A DNA stretch of 64,000 bases. Origin: Flaccisagitta enflata (lineage: Eukaryota; Chaetognatha; Sagittoidea; Aphragmophora). Below the pieces are notes generated by a model. It was given only the letters and a program-made list of their open reading frames with translations, was not told the DNA's origin and did no database searches. Made by a program: the position numbers and the translations under genes. The stretch covers positions 80,972,001-81,036,000 of the forward strand of contig OZ231126.1 in NCBI GenBank assembly GCA_965153355.1, written 5' to 3'. This document shows, piece by piece, positions 35,904 through 49,278 of the stretch (positions are counted from its first letter, which is position 1; each line of letters starts with the position of its first letter).

Positions 35904-36780
35904 CAGTGGGAACCCAATTTAACGACCCTGAAGGGACTGGGGATTTTTGGTCGTTAAATCTGAATGTTGTTAAATCGAATTTCCAATTTTCTTCAATTAA
36001 TCTAAACTGCTTCATAACAAAGCAACTAAGGTTAACATCAGTGTCCAATCAATTGTTATAGTCATTATTCTAACATTTGTGCAAACGGCCAACAAACATA
36101 AAGATGGATGGACAAACTGGAATAAAGACAGACAAAGAGACAGATAGAATGACAGAAAGACAGAAAGACAGATAAATGTAGCCTCATAAGGACTCATAAT
36201 GTCATGTAAAAGAATATGTATAAGATATCATAAATGATTTGTGGGTTATAAGATATCACTAAAACATAATTGATTTTGATTTAAATGATTTAGATAAAAC
36301 ACTTTTTTTATTGATGATACTTAGAACTGATTTGGTGAATGATTTCAGGAACATGAAACCATTTGGAGAATTAATCAGTATGTGAGATGGAAGTAGATAA
36401 AATAAAGATTGTATTATCCCCCTGCCAAAAAATTTAACCTAAGTCATTTTTATTGTTCATAGATTTTTGTCATTGTATTCTTCAGTCTTAGTTTTTTTGA
36501 AATATTTTTCATCAGTTTTAAGATATATTGAAGCTTAAATGAAAACTTAAATAAAAAAAATCATAACTAGATTTAAAAATCAACGTCATTAAATCAGGAA
36601 AAAAATTATTAAGGGACCTGGAAATAGCGACTTTAAATCAGGTTTGGCTGTTATATCAGGTGTTGTTATATCAGGTAAATTTAACATTACAAAAGCCTGC
36701 AAAAATTTGGGACCAAAGAACTCTGGATGTTAAATCCGAAATGTCGTTAAATCAGGTGAGGAAAAGGCGGTAGTCCACTG
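35904..36780. mobile_element. pogo/Tigger-like non-autonomous element with TA duplication
   Basis: Starts CAGTGGGAACCCAATTTAAC at 35904 and ends GGCGGTAGTCCACTG at 36780, flanked by TA on both sides. Subterminal ATTTAACGAC and GTTAAATC words recur many times in both orientations near both ends. The homologous right arm of the host foldback shows the site without the insert (TTTGTATG at about 37616-37623). No transposase. Confidence 0.75.
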
Positions 36781-37104
36781 TATTATGAAATAATTGAGAT
36801 CTAGGCTAATTCATCAATTGAGTGAATGCATTTGCATCTCTTAAAATTCAATTTGTGACTTGACCTCAACAAGACTTCATTTTTCAAGGTTTTGAATTAT
36901 TTCAAGGTTTTAAATTATTTCAAGGTTTTAAATTATTTCAAGATTTTAAATTATTTTATTAGATCAGGCAAAAAATTGTATATTGTATATTGTATATTGT
37001 GTATTGTATATAATTTTGAAGAATAAAAATCAGCTTAATCGGACCATTTTTACAGGTTTTACGACAATCTTTGATAAATGAAAATTATGCAGATTAGTTA
37101 TTGG

Positions 37105-37392
37105 CAGGCCTGTATATTCTTCAAAGGGTCTGGAGATGGGGAAGAAAATGAAAGGGGGAAAAAAGAGAAAAAAAGCAAATTTGGGGAAAATATAACTTTT
37201 TACAGTACCAAATCATAAAACTCAATTAGTAAACACAATTTAACACTATTTAAACCTTAACTACATAGTTTTATTGCTATATGGGGAAGAAAATCATGGA
37301 TATGATAACACAACGCGACGCGTCGCAGGGAAGAAAATCAAAGGCAGGGGGGGGGGAAAAAATCAAAAGCGACTCAAGAATATACACCCCTG
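37105..37392. mobile_element. hAT-like MITE, 288 bp, 8-bp target duplication
   Basis: Starts CAGGCCTGTATATTCTTC and ends ATATACACCCCTG, flanked on both sides by GTTATTGG. CAGGSSTGTATAT ends and an 8-bp duplication are hAT hallmarks. A second copy is at 60676-60987. Interior: GGGTCTGGAGATGGGGAAGA, a poly-G run and GCGTCGCAGGGAAGAAAATC. Confidence 0.85.
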
Positions 37393-37791
37393 GTTATTGG
37401 GCAAAACTTAAAATGACTATAAAACCTGTAAAAATAGATTGATTGAGCTGATTTTTTTTCAAAACTATTTGAAATTTTCTACCCGATTTATTATGTTCAA
37501 ACTTTGAAAAATAAAGTCTTGATGAGGTAAAGTCGCAAGTTGAAGTTTGAGAGACGCAAACATTTTCACTTAACAGAGTAACCTTTAACTAACCTAGATC
37601 TCAAATATTTTAACATACAAATAAAATTAAGATACCTAAAATCTATCCTCCAGTCTAGGTCGTCATTGCTCCCATCGTACTGTAGTTTATGAGTACTTCA
37701 ACTTTGTCCCCTGCCTGAGAGTGTGCGAGGAGCCGTGGACTATCTCTACTTTCATTTTTCCTGAGTCTTGACTGTCCAATCATCTTTTATT

Positions 37792-38062
37792 AGTCGCGTG
37801 CACGCGACTCTACAACCCACTCTGTCCGTCTGTCTGTCTGTCTTTCAGTCGGTAGGTCGGTAACACTTTGTTTTTTTTCATCATGTCACGCCATTTTAAG
37901 TAATTTTAAGTTATTTCAAGTAATTTAAAGTCAATTTAAGTCAATTCACATTTAGTCTCTTAGTCTTTTGGTCTTTTGGTCTTTTGGTCTTTTGGTCTTT
38001 TAGTCTTTTGGTCTAATGGCCTTAACAAACGCACGCGACTGTAAGGTGTTGGCCTTGTTTTT
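37792..38062 (+). mobile_element. family B short element with expanded decamer core
   Basis: TAGTCGCGTGCACGCGACTC, (TCTG) core, CGGTAGGTCGGTAACAC, then an expanded (GGTCTTTT) decamer (37961-38018), ACGCACGCGACTG and GGCCTTGTTTT. The stem is perfect (GTCGCGTGC/GCACGCGAC). Confidence 0.85.
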
Positions 38063-38169
38063 TTTGTTTTTTTGTCAGTTCAGTTTTCTCGAAGTTGCCT
38101 CTCTTTTGATCAGTTTTTTTTCGTCTGACTTGGTTACTTCGCACCTCAGCAAAGCATTTTCATTTTTTT

Positions 38170-38231
38170 TCTGTCTGTCTGTCTCTCTCTCTCTCTCTGT
38201 GTCTCTCTCTGTCTCTCTCTCTCTCTGTCTA

Positions 38232-38293
<62 letters not shown>
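38170..38293. repeat. (TCTG)n/(CT)n compound microsatellite
   Basis: TCTG units interleaved with CT runs, pure CT from 38241 to 38293. Confidence 0.95.
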
Positions 38294-38296
<3 letters not shown>

Positions 38297-38803
38297 TTGT
38301 TTGTCTCATGTTTTTTCAAAGAATTTTCTATCTCCCTTTTTTCCCTCCTTTTTTCCCGTTCAGTGCCTTTCTCTGACTTTTTCTTACTCTTTTTTTTTAA
38401 CTTGGCATCTCTCATTTTACTCTTTCTGTAAAAAAGGAGTGTCTCGAGTGCTACTGTTCTTTTAAAAAGTGCTACTTGCCGAAACAAAACTCGATCCAAA
38501 ATACATTCTTTCAAAATCAAGATAAGTCAAGATAAGAAACCTCATGAAAATTATCAGATTCTGGCTTCATTTCTAACTCTCTAGGATGAATAGGCATGTA
38601 CAACTTGATGATATCTATCATTCTTTTGCGAGGTTTCTCCTTACACTTTAGCGTGATTGCCAAGGAACAGTTAGGCCACGTCACATCTCTCTCGCTCTTT
38701 TTTTCTTTTTTTTTTTTTTTTCAGGTTAAATCCAGCCCGATCACGCCTCATCCAATCCCTTTGGTTCTTGATTATTTTTTCTTACTCCCTCTTTGTCGCC
38801 CTT
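38294..38803. other. unassigned sequence
   Basis: T-rich. No gene recognised. Confidence 0.5.
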
Positions 38804-39184
38804 TTGGGTAGCGGCCCCAAAGGGGTCAATGACCTATGCTTTCACACAAATGAAGAATTTCCTCCTCCTTCTCCTTCTTCTCTGTCCCTCCTCCAACTAA
38901 AGTCCTATCCTTGAGGCCCAAATCCTAGTCTCTATGCCGAAATCAATTTATCTGATCTCAGCCCCACAGCCAAAATCCCAGCATCAAGCACAAAATCCGA
39001 CCCCGTGACTCAAATCCCAGCCCAGAAGCCCAAATCCCATTCGCTAGAGGGAGAAAAAGAAAATTTCCTTTATGTATGAAAAACAGGTCATTGATCCTTT
39101 TGGGTCCACTGCCCTGCTCCCTCGATCAACTTCAATCATAACCAACTTAAGCAGGGCACGGGTATCGCTGACTATCTGACGCTT
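38804..39184 (+). mobile_element. type D element with degenerate minisatellite core
   Basis: GGGTAGCGGCCCCAAAGGGG TCAATGACCTATGCTTTCAC; CTCCTCCTTCTCCTTCTTCT; a degenerate core of AAATCCCAGCC(T/C) units (38905-39045); an inverted CAGGTCATTGATCCTTTTGG GTCCACTGCCC; then AAGCAGGGCACGGGTATCGC TGACTATCTGACGC. Collinear with the minus-strand copy at 25366-26104. Confidence 0.75.
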
Positions 39185-39327
39185 TTGCACACTTTGTATT
39201 TGCTTTTCCTTGCTTTCCCCTCATCGTTTGTTAAACGCCTTGTTTTATCACAACCATAAAAGGAATCATTTGAGCTCTCATGCACGCAAAGTTGCTGAGC
39301 GCTCGCCTTAGAGAGAGAGAGAAATAC

Positions 39328-39515
39328 TTTTTAGTTGCGGACACGCAACTCGATAAGAGGCTTTGTTCGTCGGACCGTTGAAAAGTGGAAAAAATAAGTG
39401 CTTTAGATCCTTTTTGTGTATGTTTGTGTGCGAGGGATGGGGGTCGGGGTGTGAATAGGGGTTGGATGCCCCTGCCCACCCATCCGCAACAATATTGTGA
39501 CTCCGCGTCACTTGT
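39328..39515 (+). mobile_element. family A short element, complete, long form
   Basis: TTTTTAGTTGCGGACACGCA ACTCGATAAGAGGC at the 5' end; CATCCGCAACAATATTGTG and the GTGACTCCGCGTCAC hairpin, then TTGTTTA. Confidence 0.9.
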
Positions 39516-39585
39516 TTAGTCATGTACACGCGACTCTACACCTTTGTCCGTCCGTCGACCCATTGGTCGGTCTGTCGGTGTGCTC
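39515..39585 (+). mobile_element. family B element, 5' part only
   Basis: TAGTCATGTACACGCGACTC, TACACCTTTGTCCGTCCGTC, CGGTCTGTCGG. It starts exactly at the T tail of the preceding family A element, an element-into-element tail insertion. Confidence 0.75.
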
Positions 39586-39667
39586 AACTCTCTTGTAACT
39601 TACATGGTTGAGCGACCGAAGCAATTAGCCAGTCAGTAGGAAGAAGATGTCGGAAATCGAGGGTCGA

Positions 39668-39723
39668 CGTTAACAGATGTTAACAGATGTTAACAAATGT
39701 AAACAGATGTTAACAGATGTTAT
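39668..39723. repeat. 11-12 bp minisatellite GTTAACAGAT
   Basis: Five copies of AGATGTTAACA (one with GTAAACA). Confidence 0.9.
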
Positions 39724-40385
<662 letters not shown>

Positions 40386-40557
40386 GCGAGTCAAACAGAC
40401 AGACAAGTAGATAGATACCAGAAGACTATCAGGAGGATTTCTGATTGGAAGATAGACCGAAAGGAGGAAAGGAAAAGACGCAACTAGAAACAGAATCTAA
40501 GATGGCGATTCGCAATCGATATTCCTATATTGAAAAAAAGATCAACGCAAAAGAAAA

Positions 40558-40769
40558 CAAGTGAAGCGGGGTCACAATATCGTTGCGGACGGGTGGGCAG
40601 GGACATCCACACCCAATGTCCCACCCAACCCCCTTCCCAACTCAGACCTACAAAAACGAAAAGCTTTTAAAAGGTTTGTTTTCCCACTTTTCGACTCATG
40701 GTCACGGACCAACGGACCGACGGACGGACAAAGCCTCTTATAGAGTTGCGTGTCCGCAACTTAAAAAAA
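40558..40769 (-). mobile_element. family A short element, complete, long form
   Basis: Minus strand: AAGTTGCGGACACGCAACTC, TATAAGAGGCTTTGTCCGTC, core, then CACCCGTCCGCAACGATATT and GTGACCCCGCTTCACTTGTT. The stem GTTGCGGAC/GTCCGCAAC is perfect. Confidence 0.9.
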
Positions 40770-40820
40770 GATTTAACCCGCCGTCTTTACACGGAAAAAA
40801 GACAGCGAAAAGAAAGAGCA

Positions 40821-41296
<476 letters not shown>

Positions 41297-41429
41297 TGCA
41301 GGCACGACTGAAACGGCGGCGGCGGCGGTGGCAGCAGCAGCGCCGGCGAAAAAAGAGAGCGAGAGAAACATGAGTTGAGCGGCAGCAGAGGAAATGGGCA
41401 GAAACCCGGCGTAGAAAAATGGGTATTGA

Positions 41430-42040
41430 GATGAGTAAGAAAGAAAGAGAGGAAGGAAGGGAGGGAGGGAGGGAGGAAGGAAAGATGTAGGAAGGATGGA
41501 AGGAAGTAAGGAAGGACCTTATGAGGGAGGAGAGGCAAGGAGGGCAGAAAGGAAGGGAATAAGAAAGAAGGCAAGGAAGGAAGAAATGATAAATGGAAGG
41601 AAGGAAGGAAGGAATGAAGGAAGGAAGGAAGAGAGGAAGGAAGGAAGGGAGGAAGGAATGAAGAACCTAAAGAAAGAAAGAGGCAGGGAATGCAAGAAGG
41701 AAGGAAGGGAAGAAAGGAAGGGGGGAGGCAAGGAACGAACAAAAGAAAAGAAGGAAGGGTGGAAGGAAGGAGGAAAGGGAGGAAGGAGGGCAAGAACGAA
41801 GGAAGGAAGGGAAGAAAGGGAGGGGGGAGGCAAGGAACGAACAAAAGAAAAGAAGGAAGGGTGGAAGGAAGGAGGAAAGGGAGGAAGGAGGGCAAGAACG
41901 AAGGAAGGAATGGAAGAAAGGGAGGGGGGAGGCAAGGAACGAACAAAAGAAAAGAAGGAAGGGTGGAAGGAAGGAGGAAAGGGAGGAAGGAGGGCAAGAA
42001 CGAAGGAAGGAAGGGAGGATGGAGGGACGTCAAGGTGAAA
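41430..42040. repeat. (GGAA)n-derived purine tract with 102-bp higher-order units
   Basis: Nearly pure purines. Three copies of a 102-bp unit, marked by GGGGGAGGCAAGGAACGAAC at 41721, 41823 and 41925, have formed from the tetranucleotide background. 102 is a multiple of three, so frames stay open; not a gene. Confidence 0.9.
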
Positions 42041-42367
42041 ACTGGAGCTGAAACTGAAGCGAACATGATGGTGTAACGGTTTCTTTTTTTCTTTTTTCTT
42101 TTTTTTTTTTTTCTTTTTTGCAAATGGCCAACTTCAGGAATTAAGAAAGGATCAGCGATAGACAAAAGGCTATCGTGAACGCGGGTGGCCAGGGGAAAAT
42201 ATGATTATGACGCAGTGTATGGGAAGAAGAAATTTTATGCGTCATTACAATTTTTAAGATATTTTTTATATCATTTTTTTATAATTTTTTATGTTGAAAA
42301 ACATTTTTTTTAAGTGTCGAACAATACATTTTTGCATAGATAATCTCTGACATACACATTTGATGTA
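42041..42367. other. unassigned sequence
   Basis: T-rich run 42081-42118. No gene. Confidence 0.5.
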
Positions 42368-42973
42368 CAACCTTGGAAAAAAGTATACCGACACCTAAAC
42401 AATTTTTTTGATTAATTTACTAAAAATTGACTAAAACATTTTAACGAAAGTGACAGGTCGTTGTATGATGTTTTTACCTTACAGATGATTTAAGTTTTCC
42501 ATGATTCATGCACTCTAGACAGCTTTTTATTTTGTTCAGAATGATTTAGTTTCACATCTCTAAAACAAACTTGCTGAACCAATCATTCTGGATATAGGTT
42601 TATTGTTTTGCTTGTAACTTCTAAACAATTTAAGCTACAGAAACCAGATTGCGCTCATCTTAAAGAGTTTTTGATGAAGATTATTTTGCCTTTTTTACAA
42701 AAGTTTCTAGCTTTTCTAGAAGCCAAGATATCTTTAATAGAAACCCAGTAAAAAATTGACTACTTCATTCTTGATTTTTTCGCATTTTGGAAAAGGAATG
42801 TTATTACTCTTTTGCTTGCCATTTCTAAACGGTCAAAGCTACAAGAACCAGATTGCATTCATTCAGAAGATAATTTGACAAAGATTAATTCCTTTTTTTA
42901 AAAAAGTTTCTAGCCTTTCTAGAAGCGGAGATATTTTTAGTTGAAGTTGTCGGTATACTTATTTTCAAGGTTG
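42368..42973. mobile_element. mariner-like non-autonomous element with TA target sites
   Basis: CAACCTTGGAAAAAAGTATA at 42368 (then CCGACA) and its complement TATACTTATTTTCAAGGTTG ending at 42973, with TA on both sides. The interior has a duplicated segment (CTTGTAACTTCTAAACAATT at 42610 and a related copy at 42818). No transposase. Confidence 0.8.
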
Positions 42974-43047
42974 TACATAATGTATTGAAATAAAGTAGAA
43001 AAAAGAAGATTTTTTATAGAAAATTATACTTTGTCATCTCACTTCTA

Positions 43048-43192
43048 TTAGGTGAAATTATATCATTGCATAGATATAAAGAAATTTGCATTTCCAAAAA
43101 CATGGCCTTTTTAAAAAAACATATAAGAAAAGGGCCATGTTCTTAGAAATGCAAAATTGTTTTTAATCAGGCCGTGATATAATTTCACCTAA
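43048..43192. mobile_element. 145-bp hairpin MITE
   Basis: TTAGGTGAAATTATATCA at 43048 is a perfect 18-bp inverted match to 43175-43192. Inner stem AACATGGCC/GGCCATGTT. Related by its inner part to the hairpins at 5627 and 59913. Confidence 0.85.
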
Positions 43193-43454
43193 CAACGTTT
43201 TGAAATCTTGTTCACCATTTTTCTAAAAAATTTGAACATTCAATTTTTATTACTGATTGTTATAAAACTATAGTCAGTATTCTGGGTTTAAAAACATTGT
43301 TAAAAATCATTTTACAATATATTAAAAGTACTTAACTGAAATCACAATAATATTTTTAGATTATAAATCTATACTACAAACAAAAAGTAATATGAAACCA
43401 AAATTTCCTGTTCCTGTACAACATGACTTATGCGATAGGTAAATCAAGCATTTT
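43193..43454. other. unassigned AT-rich sequence
   Basis: No gene recognised. Confidence 0.5.
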
Positions 43455-43607
43455 GAAGGGAGGGGCAGTGATGCAACACAGCCAAAGCAGCCACAACACC
43501 CAAGAAGCTATGGACGGACAGACGGACTGAAAGGCAAACAAAAACAGACAGACAAACAGACAGATAAACCTAGCGGGTTAATGAGTCGCGTGAACCCAAC
43601 TAAAAAT
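43455..43607 (-). mobile_element. family B element, degenerate
   Basis: Minus strand: TTTTTAGTTGGGTTCACGCG ACTC, then TCTG/CCGT core and CACTGCCCCTCCC. The stem is weakened and the 3' hairpin is not recognisable. Confidence 0.6.
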
Positions 43608-44656
<1,049 letters not shown>

Positions 44657-44917
44657 GAGGATATGTACGTAATCCACGAGACAATTTTCATGTCTAAGGG
44701 ATTCATAGTGTACATTGTATTTCTTTAGTCTTTTGTTCGTTGGGTCTTCTTGTTCTCCTCAGCTTTGCATTTTCCAATGGTAGTTATGTTGATTGTGTGT
44801 GTGTGAATGCGTGTGTGCGTGTGTGCGTGTGTGCGTATGGAAGGGTGGGGGGGCAGGCAGACAGGAGAACAATCAGCCGTACAGACACAAAATGGGCACG
44901 GACGCACTGTTTCACAG

Positions 44918-44993
44918 TAAGAGAGAGAGAGAGTGAGAGCGAGAAAGCAAGAGAGCGAGAGGGCGAGAGAGCGAGAGAGCGAGAGAGCGAGAG

Positions 44994-45076
<83 letters not shown>

Positions 45077-45140
45077 AATTAAGAAAGAAATTAAGAAAGA
45101 AAGAAGAAAGAAAGAAAGAAAGAAAGACAGAAAGAAAGGG
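44918..45140. repeat. (GA)n and (AAAG)n arrays
   Basis: GAGAGC/GAGA mixture from 44918, pure GA 44998-45072, then AAAG. Upstream (44797-44834) is a degenerate TG run. Confidence 0.95.
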
Positions 45141-45368
45141 AAAAAAGAGATAAAAGAGATAAAAGAAGGCAAACGGAAATGTGATGCATCTTCCTGCAAT
45201 CGAAATCTCCGATGTCGTTGACGCCGTTGGTCCCGCGCGTTTCCTGTCGGCCCCCAATGTGTCTTCCTGCTAAGAAGTTGGCTGCCGACGTCGAATTTCC
45301 GCCACATCAGCCGGCATAGGAGACTTTGACTGCTACACGGTGCGGGAATCTCGGCAACTGCCGTCGAC

Positions 45369-45588
<220 letters not shown>

Positions 45589-45712
45589 CCTTCCTGTGAT
45601 CGATGTCGTTTTGATCGAAGTCCCGCACATGTTTAAGTAGTAATCATGGGAAAAACGGATAAGCGAAGTACCCCAGTTGTCTGTTGACTTGAACAACATG
45701 TTAAAGCTAAGC

Positions 45713-46123
<411 letters not shown>

Positions 46124-46348
46124 GGTTTTGTTCGCATGTTGAGTAAGAATACAAAGAGAGACAGATGAGCGCAGTATTCAATGTTGTCCGTTGACTCGGA
46201 CAACATACACTTTAGCTCAATTCAAGCCCACCTGGAGAGAAGCTCCTGATTGTTCCCAGCGGGCGTTCATCCCATTGTTTCTTCTCTTCCTGATGTTGTT
46301 TTCTACGTTATTGTAATTTTTCTTCTTGCTGTTGCTGTTGCTGTGGCG

Positions 46349-46349
46349 G

Positions 46350-46435
<86 letters not shown>
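46349..46435. repeat. (TTG)n array at the LINE 3' end
   Basis: TTG with one GATGTTG at 46381 and a TTTTTG at 46433, continuing more loosely (GGGGTGGTTGG) up to the ORF2 stop at 46498. Confidence 0.9.
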
Positions 46436-46436
<1 letters not shown>

Positions 46437-46497
46437 TTGTTGTTGTTGTTGTTGGGGTGGTTGGTGTTATTGTTGTTGTTGTTGCTTTAGATGCTGC

Positions 46498-49278
46498 TTA
46501 TGAGCCAATGATATCAAAGAGAGATTCATTCTCGGTTATGTGTTGGACTGTTTTATATTCTTCGACTATGCTATTTATCAGCGGAGAGACACTTTTTATT
46601 GCATGCAGCCGCTTCTTTGCAAAGTCAATGAGATGACTTCTTAATCTTGGCAGGCCAGAGCAGTCGTGTAAGTCTTTGATGGTGACATACGCTGGAGTCC
46701 TCAGTATTACTCGTAAGGCTTGGTTTTGCACAAGTTGAATTTTTTCTAAATGAGTTTCGGCTGCGTTTAAAATGCAGGGGCTGACATATTCGAAAATAAA
46801 TCTAATGGTGGCGTTGTAAATCTGCAGAAGGTTATCTTTTTTTGGATGTTTAGTGAGCGTTGCTATTGAGCGAAGTAAGTTCAGCCTCTTGTATGCCTTA
46901 GTGACCATCTTTCGGGTTTGTGGCTCCCATGTAAGGCGAGAATCGAACATTACGCCAAGAAATTCAGCTTCGTTGCATGGTTGGATGGATTCTTCAAAGA
47001 GTTGAATGAAGAGCCCGTTTCTTTCTACTTCCTCCTTGTGGCGTGGGCATTTTGTGAAGAGCACGAGTTTTGATTTTACTGGATTCAGTGAGACTTGCCA
47101 TTTCTGGCACCATTTTTCAACTTTGTTGATTTCGGCTTGCAATTTAGACTCTGCCAACTCGACACTTTTTCTTGTTACCCACAGGCCAATATCATCTGCG
47201 TATTGGGACGCAGAGGACGAGACAAGATCCAATTCATCGGTCAGATCATTGACAAAAATCAAATATAGTATTGGTGAAAGTACACTTCCTTGAGGTGTGC
47301 CAGCTCTTAAGCGTACTACTTCCGACCAAATGCCATTTACATTGACTCTTAGAGTTCTGCTGTCAAGAAAAGAGTAGAGAATGTTCTGGATCTGCTTTGA
47401 AAGCCCAATGCGACCAATTTTATGCTTCAAGCCATTTGTCCATACAGCGTCGAAGGCAGCCCACACGTCAAGAAAAATCCCAAGAGTACAGAACCGTTTT
47501 TTGAAGCCATTGCTCACTCCTTGGCTAAGGCGGATAAGATGTTCCTGAGCGTTTCTTCCCTTCAAAAAACCAGCTTGGTTTGGGTTGAAAAACTTTTTAC
47601 TATTCAGTTCCTTCATGAGAAAGATGTAGATATAGCGTTCATACATCTTACCAAGGGCTGAAAGAAGGGAGATTGGTCGGTAGTTTGCAGCGTAGTTCTT
47701 ATCTCTACCTGGTTTTGGAAGCATTCGAACTTTCGCCTCTTTCCATGCAGTGGGGAAGACATTTTCTTTTAGACACTTATTGATTATATTGCAAAAAATT
47801 TGCTTTGTTGAGTCTGAGCATTTTTTCATCAGATCATAACTTAAACAATCCTCGCCCGGCGCCGAATTTTTCTTAGTCTCGAGAAGAATTTCTTTAAATT
47901 GCGACAGTTGGATGGCCGGGACAGAGCACTGATCATTTTCTGGGGCAAGATTTGCAGCCAATCCATCAATATGTTTCTTAAAAACCGTATCAAAGAGCGG
48001 ATTCTCTGGAGTTTGATGCACGGAGTTGAGGTGGCGAGCAAACTCATTGCACTTTTGTTTATTGTCAACTGCAAATGCACCCTCTGGCGTAATGAGAGGC
48101 GTATCAGGCTCATCAATAGGTTCGTGCTGTCTCTTATGTTTGTTGAACACTTGCCACATTTTGTTTGGGTCTACATTGCAAATTTTGTTGGCAAGAATTT
48201 CTGCCTGCATCTCATCAAATTGATCAATCTGGCTTTTAATCGTGCGGTTCAGCCGGTTGTGGGATTTTGTCAGCACTTTTTTCACTAACTCTGATGTTGC
48301 GCTCTTGCGATTGCGCAAAATCATTTTTCGAAGATGGATATTTTGAAGAATTTCAGATGGTAAAAGGCGCTTTCGAGGCTTAAAAATTTTGAGGCTCTTT
48401 TGTTTGGTATCTTGAACAACCTTCGTGAGATCTGATATAGTTTGATCTATACTGCTTTTTATCTGAAAATTTTCAAGCTCCTCGTCAACAGTTTGAGCCA
48501 TGATGTTAAGATCCAGTTTTTGACATTTCCTTGTCTCACAACCAAAATTCAAATGTGTGAAGACAGGCAGGTGATCAGAGCCCACATCCCCATTTACGTA
48601 GCAAGACGCAATGAATTTACTCGTCGCTGGCTCGCCAATAACCATGTCAAGCACATTACTTAACCCTGTAGAATTGCTAAAGTATGTCGGCGAGTCATCG
48701 TTAAAGAAGATCAAATTTTCTTGGTTGAGGAGTTGCACAAACTTTGCTCCACATTCATTTGAAGTCCGTGAACCAAACACACTGTGGGGACAATTTATAT
48801 CTCCTACTAAAACTCCAGGAATAGATTTACCGTCAAAGCATATTCCTTTAAATTCCGCTAACAATCCAGGAGGAAAGTGATTTCCGGGATGGTTATATAC
48901 AGCCACTATTTTGAATGGATTTGAGTTGTTCCCTGGGGGAAAGATTACAGCGGCGATGGCTTCATACTGGTCTCCCGTTGTTTTTAATTGTACTGATTTG
49001 CACGACCATTCCTTAGGAATCATAAGAGCAACTCCGCCCGCAGTGGCCATGACACTTTGTGTTTCTCGATCATTTCTTATCATAGAAAATCCGTTTATGT
49101 TGTTTAGGCTGATGTTTTTCGTTAGTCTTGTGTCACTAAGAGCATAGATGCAGTTTTCTCCGTTTTTATCTATAAATCTTCTCAATTCTGATTCTCTAGA
49201 CCTTAATCCATTAACATTAACAGATATGACTGTAATGTTTTTATTGAATGTGATTTGCTTGGTGCTGATTGGCGGTGA
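46498..49278 (-). CDS. LINE ORF2: AP endonuclease and reverse transcriptase
   Basis: Nicks target DNA and reverse-transcribes the element RNA at the nick. The frame is open from 49278 and stops at 46498. Residues below are counted from the TTG at 49185, where the conserved part has already begun: upstream codons read ITVISVNVNGLRSRESE, the endonuclease N-terminal NVNGL motif. Endonuclease: SDTRL (17-21), where D18 replaces the usual E; GGVALM (50-55); YNHPGN (97-102); GDIN (128-131); SDHLPV (203-208). Reverse transcriptase: YRPISLL (502-508), LDVWAAFDAVW with catalytic D573, GTPQGSVLSP, YADD (662-665). No RNase H domain is visible before the end (FDIIGS). The frame is +1 relative to ORF1 and overlaps its last 38 bases. 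It has no ATG before 49083, which lies past the NVNGL motif, so the start must be by frameshift, reinitiation or a non-AUG codon. Confidence 0.93.
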   Translation of the reverse strand, partial: SPPISTKQITFNKNITVISVNVNGLRSRESELRRFIDKNGENCIYALSDTRLTKNISLNNINGFSMIRNDRETQSVMATAGGVALMIPKEWSCKSVQLKTTGDQYEAIAAVIFPPGNNSNPFKIVAVYNHPGNHFPPGLLAEFKGICFDGKSIPGVLVGDINCPHSVFGSRTSNECGAKFVQLLNQENLIFFNDDSPTYFSNSTGLSNVLDMVIGEPATSKFIASCYVNGDVGSDHLPVFTHLNFGCETRKCQKLDLNIMAQTVDEELENFQIKSSIDQTISDLTKVVQDTKQKSLKIFKPRKRLLPSEILQNIHLRKMILRNRKSATSELVKKVLTKSHNRLNRTIKSQIDQFDEMQAEILANKICNVDPNKMWQVFNKHKRQHEPIDEPDTPLITPEGAFAVDNKQKCNEFARHLNSVHQTPENPLFDTVFKKHIDGLAANLAPENDQCSVPAIQLSQFKEILLETKKNSAPGEDCLSYDLMKKCSDSTKQIFCNIINKCLKENVFPTAWKEAKVRMLPKPGRDKNYAANYRPISLLSALGKMYERYIYIFLMKELNSKKFFNPNQAGFLKGRNAQEHLIRLSQGVSNGFKKRFCTLGIFLDVWAAFDAVWTNGLKHKIGRIGLSKQIQNILYSFLDSRTLRVNVNGIWSEVVRLRAGTPQGSVLSPILYLIFVNDLTDELDLVSSSASQYADDIGLWVTRKSVELAESKLQAEINKVEKWCQKWQVSLNPVKSKLVLFTKCPRHKEEVERNGLFIQLFEESIQPCNEAEFLGVMFDSRLTWEPQTRKMVTKAYKRLNLLRSIATLTKHPKKDNLLQIYNATIRFIFEYVSPCILNAAETHLEKIQLVQNQALRVILRTPAYVTIKDLHDCSGLPRLRSHLIDFAKKRLHAIKSVSPLINSIVEEYKTVQHITENESLFDIIGS

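Larger units (their letters stand above)
35827..37700. mobile_element. foldback element containing two younger transposons
   Basis: The left arm starts at about 35827 (GTTGAAGTACAGTAC, GGGAGCAATGACGACCTAGA) and is inverted at about 37393-37700 (TCTAGGTCGTCATTGCTCCC at 37655-37674). It continues with ATTTTTACAGGTTTTA on the inner side. Positions 35904-36780 and 37105-37392 are later insertions. After subtraction the element is about 710 bp with arms of over 300 bp. An ATTTCAAGGTTTTAAATT tandem (36895-36960) and a TGTATAT run (36976-37010) have expanded in the left arm. Confidence 0.8.

Noticed and set aside
49083-49185. ORF2 start at the TTG at 49185
   Set aside because: Not an AUG, and conserved endonuclease residues (NVNGL) lie upstream of it in the same frame.
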